The notes beneath the pieces are model-generated. The model made no database searches. It saw only the letters and a list, made by a program, of their open reading frames with translations, and was not told where the DNA came from. Below are positions 9,886 to 17,725 of a stretch of 42,019 nt of DNA, one piece after another; position 1 is the stretch's first letter; every line of letters begins with the position of its first letter. A program made the translations under genes and the position numbers. The DNA is from Arcicella sp038230735 (GTDB taxonomy: Bacteria; Bacteroidota; Bacteroidia; Cytophagales; Spirosomataceae). Location of the stretch: the NCBI GenBank assembly GCA_038230735.1, contig JBBRMR010000042.1, positions 1 to 42,019 on the forward strand, given 5' to 3'.

Positions 9886-9899
9886 TAAAAACATCAATC

Positions 9900-10142
9900 A
9901 TGCAGACAACTTATTTGCTAAACACTCAAGAACTTAATATGACTTTTATCAAGTCATTGAAAAGCCTATTGCCTAATCAAGATGTTGAAATAAGAGTTTC
10001 AACATTGTCTAAAAATAAAAGTATTCAAGACAAAGAATGGCTTAAGGCCACTTCCAAAAACCCTTCTTTTGACTTTTTACAAGACGAAGCAGAAGATATT
10101 TATTCACTAAATGACGGAACACCCATAGTTGATGAAAAATAA
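9900..10142 (+). CDS. Small antitoxin-like protein upstream of a MazF-type toxin
   Basis: This 80-residue acidic protein (MQTTYLLNTQELNMTFIKSL) is not recognised by sequence alone. Its role is inferred from position: its stop overlaps the start of the MazF/PemK-like toxin gene by 11 bases, the usual antitoxin-first coupled arrangement. An N-terminal segment with short beta/helix character (residues 1-35) could be a DNA-binding or dimerisation part. The C-terminal half (from about residue 45, rich in D and E) looks like the flexible toxin-neutralising tail typical of type II antitoxins. Such antitoxins normally repress their own promoter together with the toxin. Confidence 0.65.
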   Translation: MQTTYLLNTQELNMTFIKSLKSLLPNQDVEIRVSTLSKNKSIQDKEWLKATSKNPSFDFLQDEAEDIYSLNDGTPIVDEK

Positions 10143-10470
10143 AATAGTTTTAGTTCCTTTTCCTTTCGATGACTCATCAGATTCGAAAGTTCGTCCTGCA
10201 CTTTGCTTGACTGATTCTATTCCAATCTATGACCATATCGTAATTAGCTTCATTACCAGTCAATTGCCCAAAGCGAACGAACCAACAGATTTACCGATTT
10301 TCATTACTGATAAAGACTTCAAACAAACAGGATTAAAAGTTGATTCAGCTATTCGTTTGCATCGTTTGGTAACAATTCCTAAATACCTCATTCAAAGGCA
10401 ATTAGGGATTTTGCCAAATTCTTACCAAGCTATTTTAGAGCAAAAATTAAAGGATTTATTTGAATTATAG
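10132..10470 (+). CDS. MazF/PemK-family mRNA interferase toxin
   Basis: The 112-residue protein begins MKNKIVLVPFPFDDSSDSKVRP. The sequence V-x-V-P-F-P-F-D-D followed by K-x-RPAL(C)L is the N-terminal signature of the MazF/PemK endoribonuclease fold, including the conserved arginine. The segment VISFITSQLPK resembles the central strand with the S/T-S(Q) motif. Family members cleave mRNA at short sites and arrest growth. The ATG at 10132 is preceded by a TTG codon at 10129; the ATG is chosen. It overlaps the antitoxin gene by 11 bases and is followed within 15 bases by a strong bidirectional hairpin. Confidence 0.85.
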   Translation: MKNKIVLVPFPFDDSSDSKVRPALCLTDSIPIYDHIVISFITSQLPKANEPTDLPIFITDKDFKQTGLKVDSAIRLHRLVTIPKYLIQRQLGILPNSYQAILEQKLKDLFEL

Positions 10471-10483
10471 GTGGTTATACAAT

Positions 10484-10523
10484 AAAAAAATAGGCAATCC
10501 ATCATCCGGATTGCCTATTTTTG
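10484..10523. terminator. Bidirectional intrinsic terminator between convergent genes
   Basis: AAATAGGCAATCC and GGATTGCCTATTT form a perfect stem around a 7-base loop, with A-runs on the left and T-runs on the right. It can therefore terminate both the toxin operon (plus) and the repeat-protein gene (minus). Confidence 0.85.
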
Positions 10524-10538
10524 TTTTATTATCCTCTC

Positions 10539-11786
10539 CTAATTACCCTGAATCTGCAAAACTTTGGTTGCTGGTTGGTTTAAAATCCCTCGCAAATCCA
10601 AACTTTTTGCCGCACCGTTTACATTCAGCATAACCGTATGCGTTGGAGCAATTTGTACAGGTTCGGTGGCGAGTGGTACGTGTCCGCATGACCAAATCCC
10701 AGCTGTTCCCCAGTTACCTGTCATCAACGAAATATTCAATAAACATTGGCAAATAGCTGAAACGTCTATCATTTTTTGGGGACTGTTGGTAATGGCGGGT
10801 AATGAGGAGATTATCCTGATTTTATAGCCCGTTCCCAACGCCACAGAATTTGGAATAGTTGCCGTGATTGTTCCTGAATTAGTGCCAGTAAACGTTCCTA
10901 AAGATGTAGGAGAAATAAAACTGCCCAAAGCATCCGATAATTGTGCTGTGAAAATATTGCCGCTCGTGAATGTCCCCGTAACGGTGAAAGGAATACTGAA
11001 AGTAGTATTTTTACACCAAGAGGCGGGCGTTGTGCCAGCCACTACAATATTATCTTGTACGGTGAAATCTCTGATACCCACAACCGACCATTTATTATTC
11101 ACATCTTTTGCCCGAATTGACAATTTATGAATCCCATTGGCAAGACTTCCTAAATTGATATTTACATTTTGCGTAATGGGCGAATCTGCCGTTACGGTCA
11201 AAGCCATAGCCGAACCATAGCCAGGGTCTGCATCAATAAAATATTCCATCGCTAAAATATTAGGAATACTTCCTGTTGAAATATTTTCTTTGTAAAATGG
11301 TCTTACGCCTACAATAGTCCATTTATTATCCACATCTTTGACCCTTGTCGAAAGCATATGAAAACCGTCAGCAACGGCTCCCAAAGCAACCGTGAAACTT
11401 TTAGTAAGCGGTGAACTCGCTGTAACCGTTACGGCAGTACCCAAACCATAACCTGGGTCAGCATCAATAAAATATTCTAAGGCTGTGATATTTGGAATAC
11501 TTGCCGTTGGGATGGTTTCCTTATAAAAAGGACGTACTCCCACCACCGACCAAAGCGAATTGACATCCCTTGCCCGAATAGACAAAAAATGAAACCCATC
11601 CGTTACGCCACCACCTAGGGTAACAGTAAAATTTGCCGTTGTGGGCGTACCAGCCGTAACAAGCACATCTACGCCCGAACCATAACCAGGGTCGGCATCA
11701 ATAAAGTATTCGATTTTATTGATGTTTTGGGCGAATCCTCCTAAACCCCAAAGGAATATGAGGACTACGAAATATATTTTTTTCAT
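10539..11786 (-). CDS. Secreted protein with three tandem YFIDADPGYG modules
   Basis: The 415-residue protein has a signal peptide (MKKIYFVVLIFLWGLGGFAQ) and three ~75-80-residue repeats. Each repeat begins with I/L/M-EYFIDADPGYG, continues through a D/N-G-x-H-x-L-S-x-R-x-(K/R)DV core, and ends W-(S/T)-(V/I)-VG-(V/I)-R. After the third repeat comes a beta-rich Ig-like region, then a Cys-containing segment (SAICQCLLNISL, GIWSCGHVP) and a C-terminus resembling strands that normally lead into further surface domains. The function is unknown; similar repeat modules are common in secreted Bacteroidota proteins. No T9SS sorting domain is visible, which is unusual for the type. The product is probably periplasmic or extracellular. 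Confidence 0.7.
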   Translation of the reverse strand: MKKIYFVVLIFLWGLGGFAQNINKIEYFIDADPGYGSGVDVLVTAGTPTTANFTVTLGGGVTDGFHFLSIRARDVNSLWSVVGVRPFYKETIPTASIPNITALEYFIDADPGYGLGTAVTVTASSPLTKSFTVALGAVADGFHMLSTRVKDVDNKWTIVGVRPFYKENISTGSIPNILAMEYFIDADPGYGSAMALTVTADSPITQNVNINLGSLANGIHKLSIRAKDVNNKWSVVGIRDFTVQDNIVVAGTTPASWCKNTTFSIPFTVTGTFTSGNIFTAQLSDALGSFISPTSLGTFTGTNSGTITATIPNSVALGTGYKIRIISSLPAITNSPQKMIDVSAICQCLLNISLMTGNWGTAGIWSCGHVPLATEPVQIAPTHTVMLNVNGAAKSLDLRGILNQPATKVLQIQGN

Positions 11787-11800
11787 GTTTGAAATCTAAT

Positions 11801-11808
11801 TATATTTG
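11801..11808 (+). promoter_or_regulatory. Putative -7 box TATATTTG for the PIN-type toxin-antitoxin pair
   Basis: TATATTTG matches TAnnTTTG and ends 16 bases before the ATG at 11825. It sits in the short divergent gap shared with the repeat-protein gene. Confidence 0.5.
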
Positions 11809-11824
11809 TAAAAAAATATAAAAT

Positions 11825-12061
11825 ATGGTACATACACTTAATTTTCAGGAAGTTATCACGAAGGGTATTCAAGGATTACCCCAAAAGTATCTTAGCGAGG
11901 TAGCTGATTTCGTTGTTTTTATGCGTAGTAAAGCTTTTGATGGCTCTGATTCTTACGATTTTGACGTTATTAATCATGAACTTAGCCTTATGGATGCTCG
12001 TGAATTAAAGCATTTGGAAGACGAGTTTAAGGATTACGACCAACAATTTCCGAAAGAATGA
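11825..12061 (+). CDS. Antitoxin-like small protein paired with a PIN-domain toxin
   Basis: This 78-residue protein (MVHTLNFQEVITKGIQGLPQ) resembles DUF2281-type antitoxins: a helical N-terminal half with IQGLPQKYLSEVADFVVFMRS, then a charged C-terminal tail (LKHLEDEFKDYDQQFPKE). The helix around LPxxYLxEVxDFVxFM matches the amphipathic segment these proteins use for dimerisation. Its stop codon and the toxin start overlap as ATGA, indicating translational coupling. It probably neutralises the downstream PIN protein and represses the operon. Family assignment is moderate and the antitoxin role is inferred from context. Confidence 0.75.
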   Translation: MVHTLNFQEVITKGIQGLPQKYLSEVADFVVFMRSKAFDGSDSYDFDVINHELSLMDARELKHLEDEFKDYDQQFPKE

Positions 12062-12447
12062 CCCGCTACACAACCGATACTATGGCGTTAGTCTCTTATT
12101 TAGGCAAAAGGAAAATGCCACCACACGTCAAACAAATTTTTCAATTAGCCGATGTTAGCTTGTGCGAAATCATTGTTCCTTCCGTTGTATTTTTTGAAAT
12201 AAGCTATCTCGCCGAAAAAGAAAGAATTGATGTTTTGCCACAAGACGTTTTAGACCATCTATCTAAATATTCCGCTTATTCAAAACAAGATTTGAGTTTT
12301 GAAATCATTTCAGAAGCCTTCAAAATAACTGACATTCCCGAACTCCACGACCGATTGATTGGTGGTACTGCCAAATTTTTAGACCTTGAATTGATCACCA
12401 ATGACCCTATCATTATTGCCTCTGCATTTGTGCAAACTTTTTGGTAA
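12058..12447 (+). CDS. PIN-domain ribonuclease toxin (VapC-like)
   Basis: The 129-residue protein has the acidic residues expected of a PIN nuclease in order: D7 in TTDTMALVSYL, E47 in FFEISYL, D98 in HDRLIGGTA and D116 in ITNDPII. They would bind Mg2+/Mn2+ in the active site. VapC-type toxins cleave tRNA or rRNA and are held inactive by the co-encoded antitoxin. The gene overlaps the antitoxin by four bases. Its stop lies only three bases from the stop of the convergent beta-helix gene, with no room for a separate terminator. It is the second toxin-antitoxin pair within 2.6 kb. Confidence 0.87.
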   Translation: MTRYTTDTMALVSYLGKRKMPPHVKQIFQLADVSLCEIIVPSVVFFEISYLAEKERIDVLPQDVLDHLSKYSAYSKQDLSFEIISEAFKITDIPELHDRLIGGTAKFLDLELITNDPIIIASAFVQTFW

Positions 12448-12450
12448 ATC

Positions 12451-13500
12451 CTAATTATTCCCCCGCACCGTAACACTCACATTCAAAGGCACAGAAGTAT
12501 TACCCGCACCACTGACGGTGTAATTAGTAATAACGGGATAAGCTGGCATACCCGAAAGCACATAGGGTGAAGCCCCACCAAAAGCCCCCGCATTTGTACC
12601 ACCCGTGCCAATACCCGCCGCAGGTGAACCTGTTGCCAATTGAAATTTAGAATCCTCTGTACCAATTGTGGCCCATGGATTAAGAACTAAAAAAGTGATG
12701 TCTCCATTTGCGGAACTTATATTGCCACTACCCGATGGCGTTGCAGCTTGCCCTAAGCAAATATTATTAGAAATGGTATTACCCGAACTAATACCTTCTA
12801 CAAATAGTATTGTACTTGTTAAACCTCTTGCATCAAAAATATTATTACTAACAGTGCAACCACGTAAATTTGCTGCACTACTTCCTGACCAATAAGTCCA
12901 AAATGTATTATTATTAATGACTGAATTAGTCAACGCATTTACTTTAAGGACTCCAATATTATTTGTAATGGTACAGTTATACCCATATTGATTGTTAACT
13001 ACAGTAGAATTAGTTCCAAGAATACCACCAAAAGAGGCTCTTCCAACCAAACATTTAGAAATAGTCCCATTATTTCCTCTTGAACTTACTCCTCCTATCA
13101 AATTTGAACTTGCCCCAAATACAATATTTCCTATTTGACAGCGAGTTACCGTCACATTTACATCATTGATGTACATAATATCACTAAATACAACGCCAGT
13201 CAACACGCTATTAGCCGAGCCATTGTTAAAAGTTGCCCCAGTGATTTTTGAGGTTCGAGTCTCGAAAGACATATTGCTATTTTTGTCTGAATAATAACCA
13301 GTGCCAATAATGGTAAGGCGTTTTCTAATATCTACTGAACCATAATCAGTTTCGCTCGGCTCTAAATAAATAATGTCTCCAGCCATAGCATTATCGTGGG
13401 CGGCTTGTAATGTGGTGTAAACATTTACGCCTGAGACACCAGGATTATTGTTGCAACGATGAATGGTTTGGGCGTTGATGTTAAAGGCTATAAAAGCCAA
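12451..13500 (-). CDS. Secreted parallel beta-helix protein; 5' end apparently frameshifted
   Basis: The open frame from the first usable start (a TTG at 13498-13500) encodes 349 residues beginning MAFIAFNINAQT. It contains many Asn/Gly/Ser-rich short turns such as NTFWTYWSG, TISNNICLG and TVSNNIFDA, typical of right-handed parallel beta-helix proteins. The N-terminal part (TLQAAHDNAMAGDIIYLEP) matches the common start of such helices. The frame stays open upstream to about 13565 without an ATG, while the natural ATG at 13542-13544 is one base out of frame. Adding one A to the A-run after that ATG would give MKKLIGQRSVFTLFF, a proper signal peptide leading into the same protein. So the gene is either broken, phase-variable or carries a sequencing error. 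Function is unknown. It follows the LytTR gene on the same strand. Confidence 0.7.
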   Translation of the reverse strand: MAFIAFNINAQTIHRCNNNPGVSGVNVYTTLQAAHDNAMAGDIIYLEPSETDYGSVDIRKRLTIIGTGYYSDKNSNMSFETRTSKITGATFNNGSANSVLTGVVFSDIMYINDVNVTVTRCQIGNIVFGASSNLIGGVSSRGNNGTISKCLVGRASFGGILGTNSTVVNNQYGYNCTITNNIGVLKVNALTNSVINNNTFWTYWSGSSAANLRGCTVSNNIFDARGLTSTILFVEGISSGNTISNNICLGQAATPSGSGNISSANGDITFLVLNPWATIGTEDSKFQLATGSPAAGIGTGGTNAGAFGGASPYVLSGMPAYPVITNYTVSGAGNTSVPLNVSVTVRGNN

Positions 13501-13536
13501 GAAGAAGAGGGTAAAGACAGAACGTTGCCCGATTAA

Positions 13537-13544
13537 TTTTTCAT
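13537..13544 (-). other. Homopolymer frameshift site at the start of the beta-helix gene
   Basis: Reading the minus strand, ATG is followed by five A and then TTAATCGGG, so the ATG frame stops at the third codon after it (ATG AAA AAT TAA). With six A the frame joins the long open frame. Positions 13537-13541 are the A-run; 13542-13544 is the ATG. Confidence 0.7.
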
Positions 13545-13585
13545 GATTTTTGTTTTTTATTTGTTAATTATTGGTTCTAAATTCT

Positions 13586-13924
13586 CTACAACACCCCCCG
13601 CCTCCGCCTCGAAATCGGCAGTATCATTTTATTACTCAGCACTACATAATCTATCCCGATTTCGGTGATAAATTTTCGGTTTACTAAATGCTTACGGCTG
13701 ATTCTGACGAAAGATTCGGACGCTATTCGGGTCTCCACGGTTAGAAGGGTGCGGGCGAGCATTTTTTGCTTGCCAGAAATGAGGTGGATGTGCGTGTAAT
13801 TAACTTCGCCCTCGCAATATAGGACTTCGTTGATACATAATTTTACGTTTCGAGCCAAATTGCAGGCTTCTCCGAGGTAAGTCAGGTTGGTTGTTTTCAA
13901 CGAATTTGGAATGGGTTGTCTCAT
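13586..13924 (-). CDS. Stand-alone LytTR DNA-binding regulator
   Basis: The 112-residue protein is little more than a LytTR domain: an NEVLYCEGEVNYTHIHLISGK block, then LARTLLTVETRI, SFVRISRKHLVNRKFI and a basic C-terminus (ISRRRRG). LytTR proteins bind DNA through beta strands, usually at direct repeats. No receiver or membrane domain is attached, so the signal input is unknown. Such orphan regulators are frequent in Cytophagales. Forty bases separate its stop from the ATG of the beta-helix gene, so it may be co-transcribed with it. A second protein of the same type lies at 21641-21970. Confidence 0.85.
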   Translation of the reverse strand: MRQPIPNSLKTTNLTYLGEACNLARNVKLCINEVLYCEGEVNYTHIHLISGKQKMLARTLLTVETRIASESFVRISRKHLVNRKFITEIGIDYVVLSNKMILPISRRRRGVL

Positions 13925-14024
13925 GGCTATTTTTTAAAATTTAGAATGGTAAGCGGCACTTATAAATATTTTTTGTGATTTTTGAGTTGATATATCTAAA
14001 ATCTATTCCCAAAAACTAATTTCT

Positions 14025-14234
14025 CTAATGTTCTTCCTTATCCCAACCACTAATAATCCATTTGTTGTTATCAATAAAGACCTTATTTTGGTTCAACATA
14101 TCAATTAAAATTTGAAATTCTGACTGAGGTAATTTGCCGAAAACGTGCGAGGTTTGAGTTTCGTCGATGGCGGTTAAGTATCCTTCTTTGCCCTCCATAT
14201 CCCAACCGATGGTGTATTTAATGATTCGTTTCAT
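14025..14234 (-). CDS. Small hypothetical protein
   Basis: This 69-residue protein (MKRIIKYTIGWDMEGKEGYL) has no family I recognise. It has a regular mix of beta-like N-terminal residues, a central helix (PQSEFQILIDMLNQNKV) and a short closing strand (NNKWIISGWDKEEH), with no signal peptide or membrane segment. Codon choice looks like that of its neighbours and an ATG is well placed, which supports a real gene. It lies alone between the LytTR gene and the histidine kinase gene. Confidence 0.5.
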   Translation of the reverse strand: MKRIIKYTIGWDMEGKEGYLTAIDETQTSHVFGKLPQSEFQILIDMLNQNKVFIDNNKWIISGWDKEEH

Positions 14235-14290
14235 ATACTATTCTGGTTTGATTTAGGTTCTCCAAAATTAGGACGTATGTAGAGAGGAGG

Positions 14291-14341
14291 AAATACTGCC
14301 AAAACAGTATTTTTATGTTTTAATCTACTGTCTATCAAGTA
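14291..14341. promoter_or_regulatory. Pair of palindromic sites upstream of the histidine kinase gene
   Basis: The first site, TACTGCCAAAACAGTA (14294-14309), extends to 8-base perfect arms over 14291-14312. A second, weaker copy, TACTGTCTATCAAGTA (14326-14341), starts exactly 32 bases later. The same 16-bp motif, also as a pair 32 bases apart, lies upstream of the response regulator gene. It is a candidate binding site for that LuxR-type regulator. Confidence 0.6.
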
Positions 14342-14395
14342 GTTTTGAAGTTTTGTAAGAATTTATTTGTATTTTCGTTTCAAATTATAGCCCTA

Positions 14396-16324
14396 ATGAA
14401 ACTCATTCTTGCAACCACGCTTTTGCTTTTTTTCATAAGCCCCACTCACGCCCAGAAGCCCTCAAAATTGGACAGTCTGAAAAATGTATTGGCACATTTG
14501 CCAGCGGAAGGAAAGTCTTTTGCGGGGGATACGCTGCGGGTTCGGGTTTTGTGTGAGATGGGGGAGGAATATTATAACTTCAAAAACGATTCTACTATTA
14601 TAGTAGCAAAAAATGCTATTAAGATTGCAGACAAAATAAATTTTAAGTCTAATTTATTGAAATTATATAAGCTGTCAGGACGATTCTATTTGAGTAAGTC
14701 TCTACCAACAAAGTCTTCAGAGTTTTTTTTTAAAGGCATAGCATTAGCCGAAGAATTAAAATCAAATAATGATTTATTATATTTTGTTGAATTGGTTGGA
14801 ATAAATTATTTAGATTTAGGAGATTATAAAAATGCGTTAAAGTATTTTAGATTACACTCAAATATGTGCACTAAATTAAACAAAACGGAACAGTATTTTA
14901 TGAGTTTAATAAATATTGGGATTGTATATTTTAATGAAAAAGAATTTCAGAAATCTTTATATTATTTTCAGAAATGTGAACAAGAAAGCCAAAAAGCGAA
15001 CAATCTTAAAATACAAAATGCAGCATCAATAAATGTTGCGAAAGTATTTGTTGAAACAGGTAAATTAAATGAAGCTCTGACACTTTATAAATCTTCGTTA
15101 AAAATAGACGATGGATATGTAGATAAAATCTCTTTTGTTGCAAATGAAATTGCCAAAATATATTTGACTAAAAAAAAATATGGTGAGGCTCTTTATTACG
15201 GACTGATTGCTTTAAATAACACAAAGAAAACCTCTCCAAATACATTAAAAGAAATTTCTTTGACACTTTCAAGAATTTATCAGAAAATAGGTTTTCTGAA
15301 AGAATCTTTTGAACACTATAAAATGTACACAAAAATTACAATTGAGCAAGATTCTGTAAAAAACACTCAATTAGTAAAATTTTTAAATTTAGATTATAAA
15401 AATGAGAAGCAGTTAATGAAAATAAATGATTTGAATAATAACGTAAAGCAGAAAGAATCAAGAAATAAACTACTCCTATCAAGTATTGTTGGAATGATAT
15501 TTTTTCTTCTATTATTTGTGTACTTTAATAATTCTTTGAAAAAACAAAACACAAAAATTGAAAATCAGAAAAAGCAAATTGAGGCTTTAAATTTGAATCT
15601 TGAAGAAAAAGTAAAGATTCGCACAGTTGAACTTTTAGAGGTCAACAATGAATTAATTAAGAAGAATTTTGAAATTACAGAAGCCCTATTTAAAGGTCAA
15701 AGCCAAGAAAGAAAAAGATTAGCATCTGAATTACATGATAATTTAGGGAGTACTCTTTCAGCCATAAAATGGAGATTGGAAGCATTAAATAGTAATGAGT
15801 TATCTTCAAAAGAAAAGAAAATCTATGAGGGTATAAAAGATATGATGAAAAATGCTTATTCAGAAGTTCGTAATATTTCTCATAATTTATTACCCACCGA
15901 ATTAGAAAATAATGATATTGCTGGAGCCATTCAAAAACTTATTAATAATATAAATGACAATGAAAAGATTATCTTCAATTTTATTGCAGATGGACAATTT
16001 GGGAATTTAGATAGACAAAATACTCTTGCATTATATAGTCAATGTTTAGAACTTAGCAATAATATTATTAAACATTCTAAAGCAACGATGGCGAATATTC
16101 TATTAAAAAACATTAACGATAAAATTATATTGACTATTCAAGATAATGGAATTGGGATGGATTCAATAAATTACAAAGGCTTTGGCCTTTCTCAAATTGA
16201 TGAAAGAGTCAAAGAACTCAATGGTAATTTAACCATCAGCAAAAATATAATATGGAACACAACCATAGAAATTTCTTATGGTTTGCGTACACCTTCTAAG
16301 ATTTTTATACCTATAAATGAATAG
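14396..16324 (+). CDS. TPR-containing sensor histidine kinase (HisKA_3 type)
   Basis: The 642-residue protein has a signal peptide (MKLILATTLLLFFISPTHAQ), a TPR-rich periplasmic sensor region (about 40-350), one membrane segment (about 360-380) and a coiled coil (EIENQKKQIEALNLNLEEK-like). The HisKA_3 dimerisation box follows, with phosphoacceptor H447 in ERKRLASELHDNLGSTL, then a HATPase with N-box LELSNNIIKHS and G-boxes DNGIGM and GFGLSQI. Such kinases pair with NarL/LuxR-type regulators; the likely partner is at 20308-20967. The start is the ATG at 14396, which gives the signal peptide. Two oddities: base composition drops sharply at about codon 60, and the last ~16 codons overlap the convergent HopA1 gene by 49 bases. 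Confidence 0.88.
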   Translation: MKLILATTLLLFFISPTHAQKPSKLDSLKNVLAHLPAEGKSFAGDTLRVRVLCEMGEEYYNFKNDSTIIVAKNAIKIADKINFKSNLLKLYKLSGRFYLSKSLPTKSSEFFFKGIALAEELKSNNDLLYFVELVGINYLDLGDYKNALKYFRLHSNMCTKLNKTEQYFMSLINIGIVYFNEKEFQKSLYYFQKCEQESQKANNLKIQNAASINVAKVFVETGKLNEALTLYKSSLKIDDGYVDKISFVANEIAKIYLTKKKYGEALYYGLIALNNTKKTSPNTLKEISLTLSRIYQKIGFLKESFEHYKMYTKITIEQDSVKNTQLVKFLNLDYKNEKQLMKINDLNNNVKQKESRNKLLLSSIVGMIFFLLLFVYFNNSLKKQNTKIENQKKQIEALNLNLEEKVKIRTVELLEVNNELIKKNFEITEALFKGQSQERKRLASELHDNLGSTLSAIKWRLEALNSNELSSKEKKIYEGIKDMMKNAYSEVRNISHNLLPTELENNDIAGAIQKLINNINDNEKIIFNFIADGQFGNLDRQNTLALYSQCLELSNNIIKHSKATMANILLKNINDKIILTIQDNGIGMDSINYKGFGLSQIDERVKELNGNLTISKNIIWNTTIEISYGLRTPSKIFIPINE

Positions 16325-17724
16325 CCGAATCCTGAAATTGTAGGGTTAAAAGCATCGTCAGGAAGCCAGGTCACTACACCTCGTTTTTCAAAATCTTTTT
16401 TGATTAACTCAATCCTTTCCGTATACTTTTCATTAATAGCTAAATCCTGGATCACTGTTAATGGACTTCCCATTTTCTCTCCAATCCTTGCTGCAATTTG
16501 GTCATAAAGTTTTGAGTTAGAGCTACTTAATTTAGTTTTATCTATACACCCCAAACATACTTTACAGGTAATTTTAAGCAATCCATCATTTACTGAAAGT
16601 TGATATAATTGAGAAAGAAAATCAATTATTTCTAATTTTTCTTCATCATTGCATATCTTGTATAATGTATTATTGGGATAATATATATCAGGTAAACCTT
16701 TAAGCCAATCAACCCTCATTTTATTTTTAATGGTTGAAAAAATAGCATTTTTTAGGATAATCTTCGAAATATCCATAGCCAAATTTATTTTAGGAAAATA
16801 TTTATCATCATATCTACCCTCTAACAAGGAAGATTCTAAAAATAAATCATCATTTGCAGAAAATATTTTGAAACAGTAAGGATATTTTTCAAAGGGATTA
16901 CGATAAAATTCTTGCCAATCATACCCTCTTTTCTTCAATTCTTTTTCTATAAAATCTGGGTCACTTTTCCCTAAATTATATAATTCAGCTAAAATTTTTG
17001 AACGTTTTTCTCCAAAGCTAACACCAGATTCATTAGGATCTTCAGCAAAGGAAATCCCTTTCAAAGAAGTTTTGTAAGTAAATAGTGGAGAAGCATTCCT
17101 GAAAATACTTCTTGATACATCAAACTTTAAATGTAAATACCGAATAATAAAAAATACTAAAAAATAGTTTTCTCTTTGAAAATATAGTACTGCATTTTCG
17201 TTTCTATTACTTAGCTGATTTTCAATTTTTAATTGATACGGAATCTGTTTTATTTTTAAGACCTCATTAAGGGTTTTGATAAATTTCCCTATTTTGATTC
17301 CTTGCCCTTTTTCAAATGAGATATAAATCCTTAAAATGTTTTGAAAGTTTAGGTAGTTTTTAGAGAAAAACCACGTCCAATCTTTATCATTCTCGAAAGC
17401 CTTAAAATGAATATCAACGTAAGTAAGATTAGGGTCTTTGAAGGTATAATTAATAAGAAAATTCTGAGGGTTTATAAGTAGTGACTGACCTGCTTTATAG
17501 ACTAAATATTTATTTTGTTGGGTTAGATAATTATCAATGCTTTTTTTGAAAACCCATCCCTTGTCGATATGGATTAATGATTTTTGCTTATCTGTAATTT
17601 TCAAATCAATAGATTCTTTGGCAGTATCATTATTGATAGTATTTGAATAATAGTCATAGATAACTTTCTGTAAACTCTTGCTTTCAGAAGGAACGATTTG
17701 TGTTAAAAACTCTTTGATTTCCAT
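16276..17724 (-). CDS. HopA1-family protein, putative phospho-Ser/Thr lyase of a class V lanthipeptide-like pathway
   Basis: The 482-residue protein carries the HopA1 domain (about residues 55-250): GWVFKK at its start, then YVDIHF, LRIYISFEKGQG, LNEVLKIKQIPYQLK, NAVLYF, ASPLFTYKTSLKG, SFAEDPNESGVSFGEKR and ILAELY. The string PLFT - AEDP - SFGxxR is the family signature. In class V lanthipeptides a stand-alone HopA1 protein (LxmY type) removes phosphate from Ser/Thr phosphorylated by a partner kinase, giving dehydroamino acids. The C-terminal ~230 residues are not recognised; they include a C-x-x-C-x-x-C cluster (CKVCLGC). The ATG at 17722-17724 comes one base after the kinase stop; an upstream in-frame start inside the kinase gene is less likely. 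Function is inferred from family and neighbours. Confidence 0.82.
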   Translation of the reverse strand: MEIKEFLTQIVPSESKSLQKVIYDYYSNTINNDTAKESIDLKITDKQKSLIHIDKGWVFKKSIDNYLTQQNKYLVYKAGQSLLINPQNFLINYTFKDPNLTYVDIHFKAFENDKDWTWFFSKNYLNFQNILRIYISFEKGQGIKIGKFIKTLNEVLKIKQIPYQLKIENQLSNRNENAVLYFQRENYFLVFFIIRYLHLKFDVSRSIFRNASPLFTYKTSLKGISFAEDPNESGVSFGEKRSKILAELYNLGKSDPDFIEKELKKRGYDWQEFYRNPFEKYPYCFKIFSANDDLFLESSLLEGRYDDKYFPKINLAMDISKIILKNAIFSTIKNKMRVDWLKGLPDIYYPNNTLYKICNDEEKLEIIDFLSQLYQLSVNDGLLKITCKVCLGCIDKTKLSSSNSKLYDQIAARIGEKMGSPLTVIQDLAINEKYTERIELIKKDFEKRGVVTWLPDDAFNPTISGFGYSFIGIKILEGVRKP

Positions 17725-17725
17725 A

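Noticed and set aside
16276..17724. HopA1 protein as a type III secretion effector
   Set aside because: No type III secretion gene or chaperone is present, and the neighbours point to peptide modification.
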